From assembly GCA_005843805.1 (NCBI GenBank), contig SZXY01000024.1, forward strand, positions 1 to 56,440: a stretch of 56,440 nt of DNA. The letters are read 5' to 3'. Source of the DNA: Chlorobium sp. GTDB taxonomy: Bacteria; Bacteroidota; Chlorobiia; Chlorobiales; Chlorobiaceae. A program made the translations under genes and the position numbers. Below, piece after piece: positions 29,100-41,000 of this stretch (its first letter is position 1; each line of letters opens with the position of its first letter). The notes below the pieces were generated by a model. It saw only the letters and a list, made by a program, of their open reading frames with translations. It did not search any database and had not been told where the DNA came from.

Positions 29100-32000
29100 T
29101 CATGCGTTGAAGGTTGTCATTGCCCTCCTCAAAAGAGCCTTCACTCCTTTTGCTGGAATTGAGGGCCAGGTGATGCCGGATTTCTCAAGCAGCAGCCGGG
29201 TTCGATCTGAAGCAACCTCCATTCCATGTTGCCGGGAGAAGGGTGAGTGGCCTGTTTGAAGTCCATAATTTTCAACGGTTTCAGCAAGAGCAGATTCCAT
29301 CTCCGGCTCGTCGATTGCGCCAAGTAATCGTTCAAGAAAAGAGCTGAAGTTGCAGGTGCGGACTTTACCATCCAGCTCTCCGGCTGAAAGAATTATGTCG
29401 GCCAGCGACTCCCTGCGTGAGGTGTCAATATGGTGAATCTCATTGGAGAGCGTTTTTCTGCCAGCGAGTGCAATGATCGCTTTTGCAACAATGTCAACAT
29501 GGCAAAGCGATGCTGAAAGTTCAGTCGGCAGGCAGCCAAGGCGCAGAAACGCCGAAAGTTGGCGGAAAAAAGCGTTATCTGAAATGTTCCTTTGCAATTG
29601 TGTGCTGTCTGTTGCAAAGGCAATGTTACCTGCACGATGGATGCATGTGTTTGCCAACACTTCCCGTGATGAGATTACCAGCCGTTCTGCCTCCTGTTTT
29701 GTGCGGATATAGTAGTTGTCATCGGCAGTTTCAGGGGCGTAGTCATACTCTGTAAAGAGTCTGAAATCGCTTGACGATGCGCTGGCGAATACCGAAAGAG
29801 TAGAGACAAAATGAAAATCAGCCGTGACCGGTTTTTTTTGTGCAGCCAAATTCAGCAGGTGTCGTGTTGCGGCTACGTTGTCAGCAAAAAAATCACGGTA
29901 GAGCCCTATATGGTTTACATTGGCTGCGCAGTGAAAAATGGCATCCACACTGGCTGCAAGTTGGTCGTAATCGTGCCGTGGGAGAAGAAGTGTCTCGTCC
30001 CTCAGGTCACCTGCCAAAACATGCAGGCGCGGGTTGTCGCCTAACGCGCTGCCATGCTCACTTCCGAAGTAGCCTCTCAAAACCTCTCCAAGACGGCTGC
30101 GAGCAGTTTGGTTGTCGTTGCTGCGTACCAGCGTTGTTACCTTGATCGACCGGTCGGCAAGAAGCTCACGCAAAAGGTAACTGCCAAGATAGCCGGTTGC
30201 TCCGGTGAGCAGCACATGACGGTATGAGTTGCGCGATTCAATATCACGCTGGAGATCAGCCTGTATCCTTGTTTCATAAAGGGTGCGTTGCGGTCGCAGT
30301 GCATTGTCACGTTCGCTTGCACGAACTGCCTGCAGACTCCGGCCATCATCATATTCTTTTTGGGCACTCTTGATCATCAAGCGCAGGTGATCGGGACGTG
30401 GACGGCAAAGAAGGGCGAAGTCCGAAAGAACCGGATGTTCGTAAAGGTTGTTCACCTGACACTCGAACTCGCGGCGGAGTCGGTTTATCACAGCGATTGC
30501 CCTGAGGCTGTCGCCGCCAAGTTCAAAGAAATTATCCTCTCGTGCGGCATCAGCACCATTGAGCTGAGCCGACCATATTTCAGAGATCCGCTTTTCAATG
30601 CCGCTCTGCGGAGGAGTTCGCACTCTGTTGTTTCTGGCCTCCGGGATCTCTTTAATTCCACAATCTGCTGCTCGGTTCATCATGTCGAGCAGTGCACGGC
30701 GATCCACTTTGCCCGCCGCCGTAAGCGGTATTTCGGAGACACTGAAAAAGGATGACGGAATCATATAGGAGGGCAGTGATTCTCTCAGGAAGGCTGACCA
30801 CTCGGCCTGGGTTGGAGTCGCATGAACGGCATCAAGTTTGACGAAAGAGCGGAGTGCTTGTGTCTGGTCTTCCAGTGTTTCTATGAGGGCTACAGCCTGC
30901 ACTACACCCGGAAAGGTTGCAAGGCGATGTTCGATCTCGCCAAGCTCAACCCTCTGTCCGCGCAATTTGACCTGTGTGTCTCGACGGCCAAGGATTTGTA
31001 ATTCACCTGTCCGGAGCCAACGTCCCAGATCGCCGGTTCTGTAGAGTCGTTCACCCCCCGAATCCACGAAAGCTGCAGCGGTGAGATCTGGACGATTGAG
31101 GTAACCTGCAGCAAGTCCGATGCCTCCAAGCAGCAGTTCGCCGATAACTCCAGGAGGGAGAGGATTCAAGCACTCATCCATAATGTAGACACTCATGTTG
31201 GAGAGAGGCCTTCCTGCCGTGATGAGCTCCGTGTCGGGAAAAATACGGCCAAGTGTTGTTGCGGCAGAATTTTCGGTTGGGCCATAGCCATTGAAGTAAG
31301 CGAGCTTCGAGGCATAGTGGCGTGCGTCATCCGCAATGGGCGATTCTCCGACGGTCATCAGAATCTTCAGGCCAGGGAAATCAGCTCGCCCGAAAAGCCG
31401 CAGATAGGATGGTGACATAGTCGCAATAGTGACTCCGAGTCGCTCGATCAGCGCTTGTATGCCGGAAATGTCATTCATCTGCTGGCGCCTTACTGGAACC
31501 AAACATGCACCCCTTGCCCATGTTATCACAAGATCGCTGATCCATAGATCGAACGATGGTGATGCAATCTGCATGGTACGGTCATCTTTGCTGATGCCAA
31601 AAATTCGGCTCTCGTCCATAGCGAGATTGAGCATGCCTTTGTGGCGCAGTGCAACCCCTTTTGGAACGCCGGTTGAACCCGATGTGTAGATAATATAGGC
31701 GGTTTCGTCGGGAGTGATTGTTATGTCGAGAGCGGGTGGATCAACTGCACCGGCAGCAATCTCTTCGGGTCGAAGAGAGGTAAAGTGATCACTCTTGAGT
31801 TCAGGTGGAAGAGAGAGAGAGTCCAGCACAATGATCAAACGTAACCCGGCATCCCTGGCCATGAAGGCAAGTCGTTCTGCGGGAAGATCGGCAGTCAGGG
31901 GCAGATAGCATGCCGCAGCCTTCCAGATTGCAAGGACAGTTTCTGGAAGCGCGGCTGACTGTTCTGTGAAAACCCCGACTGTTTCGCCGCGCCTGACACC

Positions 32001-35000
32001 AAGGTTGATGAGTGCCCTTGCAAGGGCATCTGCGCGACTGTTGATTTCCTCGAAGCTCACTACCCCGTCGTCAGTGACTATTGCCGCTCGTTCAGGGTAA
32101 GCCGAGACTATCTGCTGAAACAGCTCAGGGAAAGAAGTTGCAGGCAAAGAACGGATCGGGCCATTCTGCCACTTGTCAAGCAGTTCTCTTTCCTCTGGCA
32201 GCAGTTTCGGAAGCTGCATATCGTTTTTGTAAGAGTTCTCCCCGAGGAATCGCATCCAGCCAACAAGCGAATCAAACCATGTAAGGGCGCTCTCTTTCAG
32301 GTAAATTGCGGCATTGGCGTACCATGTCAGGACAAGGGAACCATCGCTCTCTGACTCATGTACCAGTACCAGGTCTTGTGCAGGAGCATTGCGCCGCAGT
32401 TCGTAGCTGGTTACTCCAGCCTCATGAACTGTCGTGGCACTGAAACAGGGATCTCTTTCAGGAGTGACCCTGAACGCAGGGTTTTCGGTGACCGCAATGT
32501 CAAAAAGCGGATAACGGGCAGGGTGCGTTGCAAGTCGATGTTTCTCTCGAAAGTTACCATAGATGCGCACAAAAGGGAAGCGGGAATGCTGCAGTGCTTC
32601 TGCCAGATGTTGTTGCATTGCTTGTACCAATTCATCGAAAGAGCCTGATTGAGGAATATGGCAGGCAAGAGGAAGCATGTTTATAAAGTAGCCGATTATT
32701 TGTGCTTCGGCTGCCGACTGGCGGGTTGAGCTTGCTGTGCCCATCAGAAATTCAGAACGTCCTGTGCGGCGCCGTACTTCGTGTCCGAGAACGGCAAGCA
32801 TGAGTGCATGGAGAGTAGAGTTGTTTCGCCTTGCAAGTTTTCGAAGTGCATTTGCCGTTACAGCGTCAATCCGTGTTTGTAAACAATGGCTTCCCGGGCA
32901 AGAGGTTGCCGAACGAGCATTGGTGCGTGGTATGTCAAGAGGCCATTCGTCGAGAGAATCTGGTGCTCGCTCAATCAGGTTTTCGATGACCTTTTGCCAG
33001 TAGTCGGCATCTGAACTGGCGGTTTGGCTCTCAAGATATGCCGCTTCGTTAGCTGCTGCCCGGTCAAATCCTGCTGGTGGGGGAGGCAGCCTTTCGCCTT
33101 TCATCAGTGCAGAAAGCTCATCGATGAGGATACCAAGCGAAAGACCATCCCCAATGGCATGATGCATGACAAACCAGAAAATTGTTTGATGGCTCTCTGT
33201 AACTTCCGTCAGACCGGCACGCCAGAGAGGCGGCATGGCCATGGAAAAAGGTTCTGTCTGGCGATTGCCAATATGCAGATACGCTTCATTGCTCGATGCT
33301 GCAACATGCAGCTCAAGGGTTTTATCGATTTTTTCAGTGACAACACGTCTGAGAATACCGGCCTCGTTTTCGAGGAAAGCTGTGCGCAGAGCCTCGTGTC
33401 GTGAAATCAGTTCGTTCCATATTGTTTCCCATCGTTCGATGGCAATCGCATTGCCATGCACGACAAGCTTCAGTGGAATATTGAAACCGCTTGTGTCGAG
33501 TCCCGCCTGCTGGGCTGTCCAGAACTCACACTGTCCAGGCGTTGCCAGATCGGTTGAGATATCGGGGGCTGGCCTGGAAGGTCGGGCAAGACGAACTCTT
33601 TCGGTAAAACCCGCAAGTGTTGGTTCAGCGAACAGTTCGCGGGCTGGCACTTCAAAGCCGAGCGATTTTTCGAGCTGGTGGACGACTGCGATTGCAAGCA
33701 GGCTGTGTCCTCCGAGCGCAAAGAAGTTGTCCTCCAGATGGATATGATTTCGTCCGAGTACTGATGCCCAGATTTCAGCAACGCAACATTCCAGTTCATC
33801 CCTGGGTGAAGTGGAGCCTGATGGCAGAGTCTGCTCTCGGAGCAAGGCATGCAGTGCGGTTCGGTCAACCTTGCCTGCAGCCGTCAATGGAATCGATTGC
33901 AGCGCAATCACACCGGAAGGAATCATGTGCGAAGGAAGTCGCTCTCCGAGGAAGGCTTTCCATTCATCCATCTCCGGCATCTGGTGTCCAATCGACATCA
34001 GGACAAAGGCCCATAGACTTTTTATTCCTTCATCCTGCTCCAGGAGCACAACCACAGCCTGCGAGAATGCCGGATGGCTTGCAAGTGCATACTCGATCTC
34101 GCCGGGTTCAATGCGGATTCCGTTCAGCTTTACCTGATTGTCTTTACGTCCGATGATCTCGATTGTTCCATCCTGGTGCCAGCGGCCAAGATCGCCGGTG
34201 CGGTAGCGACGTCCCGATGGTGTGACGATGAAACTTGCCTCAGTCAGTTCTGGCTGGTTCAGATAGCCCTGACAGATACCTGCTCCACCAAGCCAGATCT
34301 CTGCGGCAACTCCTGGAGCAACCGCATCTCCTTTATCATTGCAGATATGAACGCTGGTATTGGGTAGAGGTCTGCCAGCCGAGATATAAAGCCCTTCGTC
34401 ACCTGTAATGCGCCCCATTGTACTGGTGATAGTGTTCTCCGTAGGGCCATAGGCATTGAAATAGCTGAGTGTCGAACCATATTTTTTTACATCAGCCGCC
34501 AGCGGCGCCTCTCCACCGGTGACCAGAATCCGCAGGGAAGAAGGAAGTGCAGCCCCTTCGAAGAGTCCAAGGTAGGTTGGCGTGATATCTGCCACTGAAA
34601 TGTGCAGCCTGTCGAGGAATTCAATAAAACGGTTTGGTGACTCAATGATGTTGTAAGGAACCGGGCAGATCGCGGCTCCGCAGACGAGAGGCAGTCCAAT
34701 ATCGGAGAGAGAGACATCGAATGAGGGTGAGGCGAACATCAGGCAACGATCGATGGCTTTCAGACGGAACATGCCGGCAGCACCGAGTACCATGTTCACG
34801 AAACTGTCGTGACCGATTATAGTGCCCTTGGGTTTGCCAGTCGATCCGGATGTATAAATAATGTAAGCCGCATCATCATACTGGCTGAAAGAGAGAGGTT
34901 TTTTTGAGTGTCGCTGACAAAACGATTCGGATAACTCCTCCGGGCGGAGGGGTTCCGGTAATCCTTCCGCCAGAAGATCAGGCATGGTAATGCCGTCGAG

Positions 35001-38000
35001 AGCAATAAGGTGCGAGATTCCGGCGTCGTGAGCCATAAAGGAAAGACGTTCGGAAGGCTGGTCTGAGGCAAGAGGCAGGTAGGTGGCACCCGCTTTCCAG
35101 ATACCAAGCAGTGTGGCAGGGATGTTCAGGGAGCGGGCGGTCAGAACACCGACAATGCTTCCGCGTTTGACCCCTTGCTGTACAAGGCTGTGGGCGATGG
35201 CGTTGGCTTTCTCATCGAGAGCTCGATAGGAAATGCTCTTTTCGAGGGTGATTATGGCAGGACGACCATCTTGTCCTGGCTGCTGAACCATCATTTCGAA
35301 CAGTTCGTCGAAGCGCAATCGAGGTCGCTCGATGCTCTCTCCCTGTTCCCGGATAGCCAGAAGTATTTCTTCTTCCGGCAACAACGGTGGAAGGGGTTGT
35401 GTTGCATGTTTCGGATTTTCGGCGAGCCAATTTGCCCATCCTCTCAGAGATTCCATCAGGATTCTTGCACTCTCTTCGGTGTAGATTGCCGCGTTGACAT
35501 GCAATTGCAGAAGAAGTCCGCCTTCTTCCAGATTTTCATGAATGAGGACCATATCCTGCCCCGGAGAGGCATCAGTCCGTTCATAGCTTATGGTGCCGGG
35601 AAGCTTTGCTGCTCTTGCCACCGTAAAACGACGGGGCAGGCTTCCGGTTCGGCTGCCGGGGTTTTCGGTTACTGCAATGTCAAAGAGAGGGTAGCGCTGG
35701 GGATGGCGTCTGTCGGGGTACTCCTTCCAGAATGCACTGTAAATGCGGGAAAATGGCAAACGTGCATGTTGCAGGGCTTCAGCGAGAGTTTGCTGCGTTG
35801 AACGCAAGAGGTTCCGGAAGCACTCCTGTAAATCCGGACGAAGGTGCAGCGGCAGCATGTTTACGCCGTAACCGATAATGTGCGAGTCAGATGTTGACTC
35901 CCTGACGGATGCTGTCGTGCCGATCATGATGTCAGAACGACTGCTACGGCGAGCGCTTTCCATTGCAAGGAGCGTCACTATCAGCGAGTGAAGAGTAGAC
36001 TCGCAAGTTCGAGCAAGAGTTCTCAGGGCTTCTGCTCTCTGTGGGTCGATAAGAACCTCAAGACGATGGTTTCCTGATGGAGTTCTCGATGAACGCATCA
36101 TATCAAGGGGCCACTCCTCAAATGCTTTGGAAGGTACTTTTTTCAGGAGATCACTCCAGTATTGTGAGTCATCTATGGAGTCTGATGAGGCAAAGTATAA
36201 CTCTTCGCGGGCGGCAAACACCTTTGCTCCAGGCGAGGCCGAGGAAAGCTTTCCTTCGTCAAGTACTACTGTCAACTCGTCAAGGAGTGTGCCGACTGAT
36301 TGTCCATCACCAACGGCATGGTGAAGGGCAAGCCAGAAAAATTGAGAGTTCTCATCACGCGCTTCAACGATACCGGCACGCCAGAGTGGGGCAACTTTCA
36401 TTGACAGTGGAGCAAGCTGGCGCTGGCGGATGAGAGTCAGTGCGTCAGAGGCAGAGGAGGTAACGCTGAATTCCAGAATGACATCGATTTTCGAGGTGAC
36501 CCGTCGTTTCAACTGCCCGGTTTCATCACTTTCAAAAAACGTTCGTAATCCATCGTGTCGGTTTACCAGCGTTGACCAGGCGCTCTGCAAGCGCTCCGGG
36601 GAAAGGTTTCCAGTGACGATCTGGTTAACAGGAATGGTGAAGGTACGGGTATCGAGCCCTGCCGATTCAGCAATCCAGAACTCTTTTTCGCCTTCAGTGG
36701 CAAGATCAGTTTCGGGCAGCTTCTCATTGTGTTCCTGAAGAGCAGATTGCCTGGCAATTATTTCAACAAACCCCGCAAGAGAAGGGGCAGCAAAGAGTGC
36801 ACGTGCTGACACCTGAAGCCCGAGACTCTCCTTCACGCGGTGCGCCACACTTACCGCCAGCAGGCTGTTGCCGCCAAGAGCAAAGAAATTGTCGTTGCGG
36901 GCCACAGGAAGTTTGAGCAGATCAGACCAGATGGCAGCGATACGCTTTTCAAGCGGATCTTGAGGCATCTCTTGAACAACGCTCCTGTGCTGCTGTCTGG
37001 CATGGTTGAGAAGCGCTTGCCGATCAATCTTTCCTGCAGGGGTAAGCGGGATAACGGCAACCGGTATGATCGTCGAAGGGATCATGTGTGCGGAAAGATG
37101 TTCGGCAAGAAATGCTGTCAGTGAAACCTCGGAGAGTGCAGCCTGGTTGTTTGGTTGAACAAACGCCTTGAGAACCTTGACGTTTATCTCTGACTCCTCG
37201 ACAAGAACGACAGCATTGGCGACTTCAGGGTGTCGGCAGAGTATCTGTTCTATTTCACCAAGCTCAACCCGTTGGCCGTTCAGCTTGATCTGTTGGTCGA
37301 TACGGCCACTGATCACTATCTGGCCCTCTGTATTCCAGTGTCCAAAGTCTCCTGTTCGATAGAAGAGCGTTTCTGGTGTGGCCACAAAGTGCATGGCACT
37401 CAGTTTGGGCTGGTTGATATAACCATGTGCAATTCCGATACCTCCGAGCCAAAGCTCACCCTTGGCACCGGGTGGTACCAGGGAGCCGTCTTCACGTCGA
37501 ATCGAAATTCGTACATTTGGCAGTGGTCGTCCAACCGAGAGCGGCATATCCGGATCATGATCGCTCAGGATATGTTCTCCTGAAACCACGATTGTTGCTT
37601 CAGTTGGGCCATAAAAATTCCAGAATGCGCACCGGTCGGCATAATGGCGCAGGTCATTATAGTTCGGTGCTTCTCCACCAGTCAGCAGGATGCGCAATCC
37701 CTCAAAAGGAAGCTGTTCGCTGACACGCAGGTAGGAGGGAGCATGAAAAGCAATGGTGACACCGAGTTCACGATAGTATGGTTTCAGCAGCCAGGGATCG
37801 TCACGAAGGCTCTGCGATACAGGCACAAGGGCAATCCCACTCAGTAATCCGTGTCCAAGTTCCCAGAGAGATGCGTCGAAGCTGGCAGTGGAGACCAGCG
37901 CTATACGGTCATCAGGGCGAAGGCCAATTCTCTCTGTCACTCCGAGAATGGTATTGATATATGCAGCATGGGTGACGGGAACCCCTTTTGGCGTTCCCGT

Positions 38001-41000
38001 CGTGCCAGAGGTGTATATTATATAGGCAATGTCATCGGGAGAGGCCTGCGTGTTTAAACGGCGCAGAGAAGGAGTAAACTCCCCGGTATGGATAATGGTT
38101 TGTACCGATTCTTCCAGAGCAGGCGGGATGGTAAGTCCGTCAAGGACGATGAGTATGGATGCACCTGCGTCGCTGGTCATTCTCGCCAGTCGTGCTCCTG
38201 GCAGTTCATAAGCAAGTGGCAGGTAGGTTGCGCCTGTTTTCCATATTCCCAGTATAGTTGCCGGAAGATCGGGTGAGCCGGCAGTGAGCACGGCAACTGT
38301 GCTTCCTCGAACTGCACCACGCTCTGAAAGTCCCTGTGCGATTCCATTGGCCAGGGTATCGAGTTGTGCACAAGTTGTGATGCGATCGCGGCAAACGACA
38401 GCCTCTTTATTCGGATGCTTCTCACTCAACGCTTCGAAGAGTTTGTGGCAGCACTGGTCTGGACGAGGCTGCTTTGCACCCTGTTCCCAGAGTTCCAAAA
38501 GAGTGATTTCGTGGGGGAGCAATGCCGGAACCGGACAGAAAACGCGGTCGGGATCCTCGGCAAACCATCGTGCCCATGCAGCAAATGAGGAGAGCCATGC
38601 CCTGGCACACTCTTTGGTGCATACATCAGGGTTCCATGTCAGAAGGAGATTCAGTACTCCACCGTTTTCAGGGGATAGCTCATGGCTGAACGAAAGATCA
38701 AGACCTGCAGCCGTGTGTTCGAGCTCTCCCGGCAATGAGTAAGGCGCCAGGGTGAGAGCCGCTTCCTGGTCTATGCTGATTCTTGGCGGTATTGCTGTCA
38801 GTGCGATATCAAAAAGCGAGGTGCGTGAACCTGCCCGACAATCGGGATGACGTTGGCGGAACTCCCTGTAGAGCAGGCCGGCTGGATAGGAGCCATGTTC
38901 AACCGTTTCGGTAAGAGCGTTCTGGGTGCTTCGAAGAAGATCAGGAAAGGTCAGCTCTTTTTCTTGCGGAAGGATTACGGGAAGCACATTGACAAAGTGC
39001 CCGACAGTGCTATCGTCTCCTGCGGGGCGGATGGTTATGCCGCTGCCAACCATGATGTCACGGTGACCGCTCCGTCGCCTTATCTCTATGGCGAGGATGG
39101 TGAGCAAAAGTGCGTGCAGTCCGATTGCATGCATTTTTGCAATGCGGCCAAGTGCAGTAAGCGTGATGGTATCGAGTTGTTCGGCAAGGGGTTCTGCACC
39201 TCGTCCACCGGGTACTGCTGGTCGCGGGAGTTCGGTGACGCACTCATTGAAGGCGTCGCTTTCACTGAGAGCAAGATCATCGAGCCTGCTTAACCAGAAC
39301 TCCCTGTCGCGAGTGGCTTTTGCAGAAGCAAAGTATTGTTGTTCTGCAAAGCTTGCCAGGGCGATACCGTTTGGTACCGGCGGCAAGGGACGCAGGGCAA
39401 GCAATGCAAGCAAATCCTCCTGGATCAAACGGGCTGATGAACCATCTGCCACGCAGTGGTGGAGGACAAACCAAAAAAGTGTTTCGTTTTCCTCATCGAT
39501 CGTTATCAAGCCAGCTCTTGCAAGGGGGGGGACAGTAAGCTGGAATCTTTCGTTTGCCCATCGTTCCACTATGTTGCGGGCATCCTCCATCGAGAGGCAG
39601 TGATCAATTCGGATCAATGCAGATGACGGGAGTTCGTGGGATGCTACAGTCCTCCAGCAGAGAGTGCGTTTTTCGTCCAGATACAACGCCGTGCGCAGGG
39701 CGGCATGACGATCAAGCAGGCCAGTCCAGGCCGATTTCCATGCAGCAGGAGATGGTATCCGACCTCTGACTTGCAGAACCCGAACAATGTGGGAGGCAGC
39801 CGGAGCCAAACCAATTTCCGAAGCAATCCAGAAATCCTCCTGGTCAGTCGTTGCAATATTCTCAAGTGAGGTTTCATTGGTAATGTCTGGCGCTTGATGC
39901 TGCATAGCCTCGATATGTGATGCCAGCGCCTTTACGGTCAGCGTTGTGAGTACTGTCTGCACCGGGACGCTGTATCCAAGCCTTTGAAGGCGCTGACTTA
40001 CGGCAATTGCCAGAAGACTCGTTCCCCCTACCGCAAAGAAATTGTTTTCCCTCTGGATCGGTCGTATATCAAGGAGATCCTCCCATATCCCGGCAATTGT
40101 CACTTCCAGTTCGCTCTGCGGAGCTGTTCCGCCATCTCGTTGCCGATCTTCTTTGAAGAGGGATTCGACGCTCTTGAGAAGGGCGTTTTGATCGATTTTT
40201 CCGGCAGAATTGATGGGTATTTTAGCCAGTACGGCAATCTCGGCAGGAATCATCCAGGAAGGCAGTTTCCTTTGGAGAAACTCCCTCCAGTCAACAGCTT
40301 CTCGCTGGTCTGGATTTTTGCACTCCACACACGCCACAAGCCGGCCATTGAGTTGCAAGACCTTCGCTTGTCCCACTGCAGGGTGGCTTTGCAGTGCAAG
40401 CTCAATTTCGCTGGACGAGACTGATTGCCCGGAAATTTTGATGACATTGTCTTCCCGACCGAGTGTCTCAAGTTCTCCGTTTGAGTTCCATCGAGCCAGG
40501 TCGTGCGAACGAAACGCTCGTCCGTAAGGTGTTTCGACAAAATACTCGGCTGTCAGTTGAGGTTGTTTCAGATATCCGGGTGAAACGCCGATACCGATGA
40601 CATGGAGTTCGCCGACCTCGCCTTTCGGGACTTCATTGCCCTCTGCGTCGAGCAGGTGGACTGATGTATTGGCAAACGGTCGGCCACTCGGGATCAACCC
40701 CTTTTCTTCAGGATTGACATGATGCATGCAAATCGTGCCGCAGACTTCGGTAGCTCCGTGTATATTCCAATAGTCGAGATATCGTGCGTAATGCCTTGCT
40801 TCATCATCATTTGGTCGTTCGCCGGCAGTAATGATACAGCGAAGTCCCTTTGGCACGGTTCTGTTGAGCAGATGCAGATATGATGGAGTAAACATTGCAA
40901 TCGAAACGAGATGTCGCTCCATAAATTCGAGAAGGAGAGTCGGGTTGTCGATTGTTGAACGCGATACGGGTACGAAAGAGGCTCCACTCATGAAAGGAAG